In this document: positions 50,892 through 55,471 of the stretch, in pieces
Position numbering within the stretch: the stretch's first letter is position 1
Layout: every line of letters begins with the position of its first letter
Source of the DNA: Veillonella absiana
Lineage (GTDB): Bacteria; Bacillota; Negativicutes; Veillonellales; Veillonellaceae
DNA length: 55,471 bases
Assembly: GCF_032970905.1 (NCBI RefSeq)
Contig: NZ_JAWJZA010000016.1
Strand: one strand, 5' to 3'
Program-made: the position numbers and the translations under genes
The notes under the pieces: generated by a model
Told to the model about the DNA's origin: nothing
Database searches by the model: none
Seen by the model: only the letters and a program-made list of their open reading frames with translations

Positions 50892-52297
50892 GTGAGTCAA
50901 TATGCTGAGATTGTAAATGATTTAGTTAATCGTAAAACTGAAGAAGCGTGGTTTGAATTTAAAAAAAATTGGTTTGATGCTCATGGGCTGGGTGAGTATA
51001 TATCAGCTTTATCTAACGCAGCAGCATTGTGTAAACGAGATAAAGCATATTTAGTGTGGGGAATAGATGATGAAACTCATGAAATAGTCGGAACTAAACT
51101 TAATTTCAGAATAGATGTGAATAAGGAGCCTTTAGAACATTATTTAGCAAGACAAGTAAGTCCAGATATTGCATTTTCTTTTAATGAAATGGTTTTTGTA
51201 AATAAGCGATTAGTTATACTAGAAATTCCTTGTGCTAAAAATATACCAACTGCATTTGATGGGAATCGATATCTTAGAATTGGGTCTAGTAAAGTTAATT
51301 TGAATAGGTGTCAGGATAGAGAAGGTCATTTATTTGAAATCTTACGAAATAAAACTAAAACCATCGAAAATCTCGAATCTAATTATCAGGATTTAAGTTT
51401 TAGTCGACTATTTACATATTATGCTGGTAGAGGAATATCACTTAAGCTAGAAACTTTTAAAAAGAATCTTGGACTCCTTACTAAAGATGGTAAATATAAT
51501 CTAATGGCGCAATTATTATCTGATGATAGTCATATTCCCGTTAGAGTGTCTGTGTTTTCGGGGAAAACTAAAGCGTCACCATTATATTCTGTAAAAGAAT
51601 TTGGAAATATTTGTATTTTACTCAGCCTAGATAGAGTTTTAGAATATGGAGAGGTAATCAATATTATTCAAGCTGATGAGACAAATAGAGTTGTCAGCAG
51701 AAATGATGTGCCATTATTTGATATGGATGCTTTTAGAGAAGCTCTGGTGAATGCATTTGTTCACAATAAATGGATTGATGGCAATGCACCTATGATAACG
51801 ATATATAGTAATCGGGTGGAAATTTTATCAAGAGGAACTATTCCGGATAATCAGACGATAGATGGTTTCTATATGGGAGAATCTATTCCCGTAAATGAAA
51901 AACTTCCAGAAATATTTTTACAACTTCATATTAGTGAGCGTTCAGGTCGAGGTGTTCCCCAAATTATTGAATCGTATGGGAAGAATGCTTTTGATTTCAG
52001 AAAGAACTCCATTGCAGTAAATATACCTTTTAATTGGATTAATAAAGTTAAATCGTCTATAGCTATTGAAGCGCAGACGGCTACAGCGTTAAATGCTACG
52101 CGAGAGAAAATATTGGCAGCAATAAAATATTGGCAGCAATGAGGAATAATCCTAATATTAAAAGAGAACAAATTGCTCATGTAATTGGTCTAAAAATAAG
52201 TTCGATAGATTTTAATATAAGATTTTTAAAAGAACATGGATATATTGAAAGAATCGGCTCCAAAAAAAGCGGTTATTGGAAAGTCAAAGAGGTATAG
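50892..52297 (+). pseudogene. AlbA_2/Schlafen-type transcriptional regulator, frameshifted by a 17-bp tandem duplication
   Basis: ATP-binding regulator family with an AlbA_2 (Schlafen-like) domain at about 10-130 (EEAWFEFKKNW, ALSNAAALC, YLVWGIDD) and a RecG-like HATPase_c_4 domain at about 230-390 (REALVNAFVHNKW, ISERSGRGVPQI). Translation from GTG 50892 (after GAGGTG) stops at 52142. AAAATATTGGCAGCAAT is repeated back to back at 52107-52123 and 52124-52140; removing one copy restores EKILAAMRNNPNIKREQ and runs on to 52297 through a winged helix (IKREQIAHVIGL...FLKEHGYIERIGSKKSGYWKV), the normal C-terminal DNA-binding domain. The 416-residue product lacks that domain unless the duplication reverts. 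Confidence 0.88.
52107..52140. repeat. Exact 17-bp tandem duplication
   Basis: AAAATATTGGCAGCAAT occurs at 52107-52123 and at 52124-52140 without a base between, inside a coding region. 17 is not a multiple of three, so each gain or loss shifts the frame. Confidence 0.97.
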
Positions 52298-52338
52298 AGT
52301 GATTATTTAATATAAAGTATTAAGGGGAGGTAATCTAT

Positions 52339-52881
52339 ATCAAGATAGTTCATTTATTAGCTTGTTTATTTACGTTGATACCAATCATAGTAGATGCAAT
52401 TTCAGTAGATGAACTTCGTGCAAATCCATCTCGATATCAACTGGTATTTTCTGATGCACGGGAGGATGAGTATGTGGATAATGCGAGTATTTCTGTAGTT
52501 CGTTATGCACCACCATATTATACAATCAATGCAATAGCATATGCAGTTACATATAATACGAGTGTCATTACAAAATATGAAAATACATATTTCTTAGATT
52601 ATAATCGTAGCTTCAAATCGCTTGTGGGACATTTTTCTAACCGAGATGCTTTACTTAATTCGATGAAGAATAATTCGGGAATTAAATGGAGAATGAATGG
52701 GATGACTATATATAATCTAGATGGATCTATTAAATATCCATATATGTATATTGATCCACTTGAGGTGGATAGCACACAAGAATCAGCTCTGTTCTCACCG
52801 TCATATCAATCTGCAAATTATGTATTCTATAAATCGTATAATATGTACTTCAATCCGCCGATTAAAAATCAAACATTCTAA
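52339..52881 (+). CDS. Small secreted protein of unknown function, start codon unusual
   Basis: AGGGGAGG (52323-52330) is followed eight bases later by ATC (52339) and a frame that reads IKIVHLLACLFTLIPIIVDAIS, a textbook signal peptide cleaved near VDAIS. The only standard start in frame is TTG at 52375, which removes half of the signal, so either ATC is used (as ATT is in infC) or an ATG was lost. The mature part (about 160 residues) is Tyr/Asn/Ser-rich with no motif I recognise, ending NPPIKNQTF. A further frame after the stop looks like its broken 3' part. It is probably a decaying gene. Confidence 0.6.
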   Translation: MKIVHLLACLFTLIPIIVDAISVDELRANPSRYQLVFSDAREDEYVDNASISVVRYAPPYYTINAIAYAVTYNTSVITKYENTYFLDYNRSFKSLVGHFSNRDALLNSMKNNSGIKWRMNGMTIYNLDGSIKYPYMYIDPLEVDSTQESALFSPSYQSANYVFYKSYNMYFNPPIKNQTF

Positions 52882-53032
52882 ACTGAAAGCATCCAGACGT
52901 GATTATGAATGCTAGTCTAAAAGTTGGCACATGTTTGCTATTGATAAGAATGGCAACTATTCGGAAATTCCGAATAGTTCAGATGGCAGATATAATTTTA
53001 CCACTAAAAGTGTCCAATTGAGAGAAAGTTGA
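52882..53032 (+). pseudogene. Probable broken 3' remnant of the upstream secreted protein gene
   Basis: From 52916 an open frame reads SKSWHMFAIDKNGNYSEIP and on to a TGA at 53030-53032, 35 codons from the Trp at 52925, with protein-like composition but no start or ribosome site. A 7-bp loss in GGCACATG (a half-repeat) near 52926 would explain the frame break. Together with the preceding 168 codons it would give a protein of about 220 residues. The call rests on composition only. Confidence 0.4.
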
Positions 53033-53059
53033 ACTGTCAACTATAAGCTGACAGTTCAA
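53029..53059. terminator. 11-bp hairpin, possible terminator
   Basis: TTGAACTGTCA (53029-53039) with TGACAGTTCAA (53049-53059), followed by AAAATAAGG on the plus strand and T-rich on the minus strand. It overlaps the end of the remnant frame. Nothing else is seen up to 53142. Confidence 0.55.
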
Positions 53060-53142
53060 AAATAAGGAGAACTATCCGTAAATAGGCAATTTGCTTAGTA
53101 TTCATTAGATATAATTGAGCAATTTTAAAATTTCACACAAAT

Positions 53143-53189
53143 TAAAGGAGCGTATTCATTAGTCCCCACCCTAATGAATACGCCCTTTC
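53143..53189 (-). terminator. Terminator of the MFS gene
   Basis: GCGTATTCATTAG (53150-53162) with CTAATGAATACGC (53171-53183), extended by AAAGG/CCTTT, 19 bp after the stop on the minus strand. Confidence 0.85.
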
Positions 53190-53207
53190 TCTATTTATCA
53201 ACTTCTC

Positions 53208-54497
53208 TTATTTATTCTTCAACACCCCAACCGCCGCCGTAGCCACGAGCATCACAACGCCAGCGCCCATATAGAGGCTTTGCTTTTCCCAGCCAGCATC
53301 GAGCAACACGCCGGCGATAGTAGGGGCCAAGATAGCACCCACGCGGCCAACACCGATGGCGATGCCTACGCCAGTACTGCGAAGACCTGCTTCATACAGT
53401 GTGGGATTGATGGCGTACAGACCAGAAATACAACCGTTCATCAATGCGCCGATGCAAATACCGAGCACGATGGCAATCCATAGATGAGATACCACGGAAA
53501 TAAACACGCTGGCTACGATGGCAGAGCCTATGGTAAAAGCAATGAGTACATTGCGCGCCGTAAATCGACTAGCTAATACACCAAATATCAAGGAACCGAT
53601 AGTACCACCGATGGAAATCATCATCCCTACACTCACACTTTGTTCCGTTGTCATGCCTACTTCTTTCAAAAGGGCTGGTGTCCAGGAGCTGACAAAGTAG
53701 TAGGAGAACATGATGGCTGCAAAGGCAATCCATATAGCGAACACAGGACGACGATATTCAGGAGAAAAGAGTTTGGATACCGGTAATTGTACCTTTTGTG
53801 AGGTATCTTTACTTTCTTGTGTCCATGGTTCTGTAATACGTAATGTATTAGCAATAGACTCTAACTGTTCTTGCTGCTTTGATCCGCCTTTCAAAACGAT
53901 AAAATCGATAGATTCAGGCAGCCATTTGATAACCGCCACTAGGCAAATGAGTGTGAGGATACCGCCAGAGATGAAGACGGAATGCCAGCCATAGGTTCCT
54001 TGCAACGCCACCGCAAAGATACCACCTAGCATAGCGCCAATGCCAAAGCCAGAGGCGAAGATACTGATGGCAAGGTTGCGCCATTTATTAGAGGCGTATT
54101 CGCTGACGATTACATTCGTGCCCACCAGAATACCACCTACACCGAGGCCTGTAATGACACGAGCAATACCGAGGCTTAGAACGCCCATCGAAATGGCTGA
54201 TCCAAACATCCCGATGGTAGATAACAGCAGTGAGAAGATAATCAATTTACGTCGGCCGATGGTATCAGCAATAGGGGCCAATACGATGGAACCGACGGCC
54301 ATGCCGATGAGGCCAGCACTCAATAAATATCCTAATTCTACACCGCTAAGGCCAAAGGAGGACTTGATGGCAGATGCTGTAAAGGCGAGGGCTAATACAT
54401 CGAACCCGTCCAGTAGGTTCAACGATGTGACCAGTAGCACAATACCCCACTGGTAGGTGCTCATGTGGCCTTGATTAATACGTTCTTGTAATGTCAT
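53208..54497 (-). CDS. MFS transporter, aromatic acid:H+ symporter (AAHS) type
   Basis: Inner-membrane importer with twelve helices and 429 residues. The loop GFDVLALAFTASAIK near 30 (DGFD-type motif of the AAHS family), the MFS signature ADTIGRRKLI, and a second GxxxDRxGRR-like region are present; PcaK, BenK and similar carriers import benzoates or hydroxybenzoates. The start is MTLQERI at 54497 after GGAG; the TTG at 54509 overlaps that site. A T-N11-A palindrome and a 14-bp palindrome lie upstream. The substrate is a guess. Confidence 0.85.
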   Translation of the reverse strand: MTLQERINQGHMSTYQWGIVLLVTSLNLLDGFDVLALAFTASAIKSSFGLSGVELGYLLSAGLIGMAVGSIVLAPIADTIGRRKLIIFSLLLSTIGMFGSAISMGVLSLGIARVITGLGVGGILVGTNVIVSEYASNKWRNLAISIFASGFGIGAMLGGIFAVALQGTYGWHSVFISGGILTLICLVAVIKWLPESIDFIVLKGGSKQQEQLESIANTLRITEPWTQESKDTSQKVQLPVSKLFSPEYRRPVFAIWIAFAAIMFSYYFVSSWTPALLKEVGMTTEQSVSVGMMISIGGTIGSLIFGVLASRFTARNVLIAFTIGSAIVASVFISVVSHLWIAIVLGICIGALMNGCISGLYAINPTLYEAGLRSTGVGIAIGVGRVGAILAPTIAGVLLDAGWEKQSLYMGAGVVMLVATAAVGVLKNK

Positions 54498-54574
54498 GTA
54501 AATCTCCAATCTATACTAGTCATGTAATACACTGAAATATCGAAAATTCAAAAGATATCAAAGCTATTGAGTGG

Positions 54575-54607
54575 TTCAAGTATTTCTTGAATATCGATAA
54601 TTATCGA
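54575..54607 (-). promoter_or_regulatory. Operator-like inverted repeats upstream of the MFS gene
   Basis: TTCAAG-TATTT-CTTGAA matches the T-N11-A pattern of LysR-type sites; three bases on lies the 14-bp perfect palindrome TCGATAATTATCGA. Both lie 78-110 bp before the MFS start. No regulator gene is adjacent. Confidence 0.5.
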
Positions 54608-54752
54608 AGAGGATGTTATTAGAGTATCATGATATGTAGATATAGAGAAATATTTATATTATATAGTTTGTTATAGGATAAAACTATTTAATGAAAAGCA
54701 TTTAAAACTATCTCAGTAAAAGGTTTTAGAACCATTTATGCTAGAAATTATG

Positions 54753-54786
54753 AAAAAAGCGACAAGACGGCTGGTCTTGTCGCTTT
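54753..54786 (-). terminator. Terminator of the PH-domain gene
   Basis: AAAGCGACAAGAC (54756-54768) with GTCTTGTCGCTTT (54774-54786); on the minus strand six Ts follow. Confidence 0.93.
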
Positions 54787-54806
54787 CATTAGAGAGTATT
54801 TCATTA

Positions 54807-55190
54807 TTATGCATTCAATACATATTCTGCTAGTACACTCTGTAATTCATAAATATTCAAGTTCTTATTGAAAGTTTTTTCGATTGGCACTGCGCCCATG
54901 CCAGAGATCCATATTTTTAATTCCGCATCTAAATCAAAATTTCCAGCCGTTTCAATACTGAAATGTGTAATATTTTTATAAGGAATGGATTGATATTCGA
55001 TTTTCTTGCCTGTCAATCCTTGGACATCTACAAGAATCAGACGTTTATTAGTAAAGATAAATAAATCGCGGACAACTTTGTATGCTTTTTCAATTTCTTC
55101 GTTCGTAGTTAGAATCTTAGCATACTCAGTTCTTAGTTCCTCAATATTAACTTCACTTGCATTGCCTAATAGTTCATCAAAAAATCCCAT
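54807..55190 (-). CDS. Bacterial PH-domain (YvbH-type) protein
   Basis: A 127-residue cytoplasmic protein of the bacterial pleckstrin-homology family (YvbH/DUF1696 type): MGFFDELLGNASEVN, YKVVRDLFIFTNKRLILVDVQGLTGKKIEYQSIPYKNITHFSIETAG. The FTNKRLILVD strand is the family hallmark. The start at 55190 follows AGGAGGT; the frame to 55268 lacks a site. Function is unknown. It has its own terminator. Confidence 0.88.
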   Translation of the reverse strand: MGFFDELLGNASEVNIEELRTEYAKILTTNEEIEKAYKVVRDLFIFTNKRLILVDVQGLTGKKIEYQSIPYKNITHFSIETAGNFDLDAELKIWISGMGAVPIEKTFNKNLNIYELQSVLAEYVLNA

Positions 55191-55308
55191 GCTAATACCT
55201 CCTTGATATATGATATATATTCTTATTATAGCACGTGAAAGATACTTGGTTGAGCGTTGTATACACACTAGACGTAATATAGACGTAGAATATATATTAG
55301 AGCATAAA

Positions 55309-55343
55309 ATGTAGGATAAATGTAGTATAAATTGTAGTATAAA
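55309..55343. repeat. Near-tandem copies of TTGTAGTATAAA
   Basis: ATGTAGGATAAA (55309-55320), ATGTAGTATAAA (55320-55331) and TTGTAGTATAAA (55332-55343), with a looser fourth at about 55356. It is the reverse complement of the repeat at 50826-50861. Confidence 0.8.
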
Positions 55344-55458
55344 CTATATTCGTAAATTGTAGAATGAAATTGAACACTAAAACTAAATAAAAAGATCCAT
55401 AGGATTGCATCAATGGTAAAATTAAGTTACGACACAAAATTAACCGGAGGCAATCACT

Positions 55459-55471
55459 ATGGACTACCTAA
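55459..55471 (+). CDS. Start of a coding region cut by the window edge
   Basis: GGAGG (55446-55450) is followed eight bases later by ATG and MDYL before the window ends. No function can be given. Confidence 0.5.

Larger units (their letters stand above)
54498..54806 (-). other. 309-bp gap with operator-like palindromes
   Basis: It holds the LysR-box-like TTCAAG-N5-CTTGAA (54575-54591), the palindrome TCGATAATTATCGA (54594-54607) and the terminator of the PH-domain gene (54753-54786). No gene is seen. Confidence 0.6.

Overview
The window looks like chromosomal DNA of a Veillonella-type bacterium (Negativicutes: Gram-negative envelope, low-GC Firmicutes ancestry). This is inferred from gene content, not from a search. 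The clues are strong AGGAGG ribosome sites and AT-rich spacers, outer-envelope genes (GT9 heptosyltransferase family, lipoproteins), lactate/propionate fermentation enzymes (a biotin-dependent carboxyltransferase without its biotin domain, malic enzyme), an E. coli-type AdoMet decarboxylase, and a type II-like CRISPR repeat.

Layout. 1-1710: a CRISPR array cut by the left edge, with 25 full repeats, a degenerate last repeat and no cas genes in view. One spacer occurs three times. 1744-7834: DNA repair methyltransferase, ADP-ribosylglycohydrolase, then a three-gene envelope module (polysaccharide deacetylase lipoprotein, phosphodiester glycosidase, acidic-tailed membrane protein) and a GT9 glycosyltransferase behind a structured leader. 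8412-13669: carboxyltransferase, a histidine kinase/response regulator pair, a CU-rich region with a strong hairpin (candidate small RNA), and an HtrA protease. 13822-18408: pyrE-pyrF on the minus strand, then exonuclease, deoC, pdp and cdd on the plus strand (nucleoside salvage). 18641-21652: metQ, menA and a DMT exporter on the minus strand. 21810-25121: a secreted protein of unknown role, RidA, and a cysteine desulfidase-type gene broken by one in-frame TAG. 25235-29081: two transporters on the minus strand, then tadA, whose 3' end runs into a tRNA-Ser gene. 29238-37890: TRIC channel, DUF4127 plus acyltransferase, TauE/SafE exporter, D-amino acid transaminase, metNI, a TrpR-like regulator and an SDR enzyme. 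38209-42220: LEA/phasin-like protein, DUF1232, thioesterase, glutamate racemase and a CofE-like ligase. 42406-48718: hydantoinase/oxoprolinase coupled to a histone-deacetylase-fold amidohydrolase, then rph-rdgB-phosphodiesterase-speD. 48936-50747: malic enzyme and tRNA-Pro, tRNA-Gly and tRNA-Arg with clear promoters. 50826-55471: an accessory-looking segment with an AlbA_2/Schlafen-type regulator broken by a 17-bp tandem duplication, a decayed secreted protein, an MFS aromatic-acid-type transporter and a PH-domain protein. A 12-bp repeat appears in clusters near both ends of this segment, in opposite orientations.

How the genes fit together. Most of the window is housekeeping: nucleotide salvage and pyrimidine synthesis, methionine uptake (MetQ encoded 16 kb from MetNI), D-amino acids for the wall (dat, murI), C4-acid/pyruvate interconversion, and envelope building. 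The points most worth a second look are the repeat-bounded right-hand segment with its reversible-looking frameshift, the tadA/tRNA-Ser overlap, the CU-rich RNA candidate at 12.3 kb, the hydantoinase-deacetylase pair, the RidA/desulfidase pair with its nonsense codon, and the triplicated CRISPR spacer. All functional calls rest on motif recognition by eye; no database search was possible.
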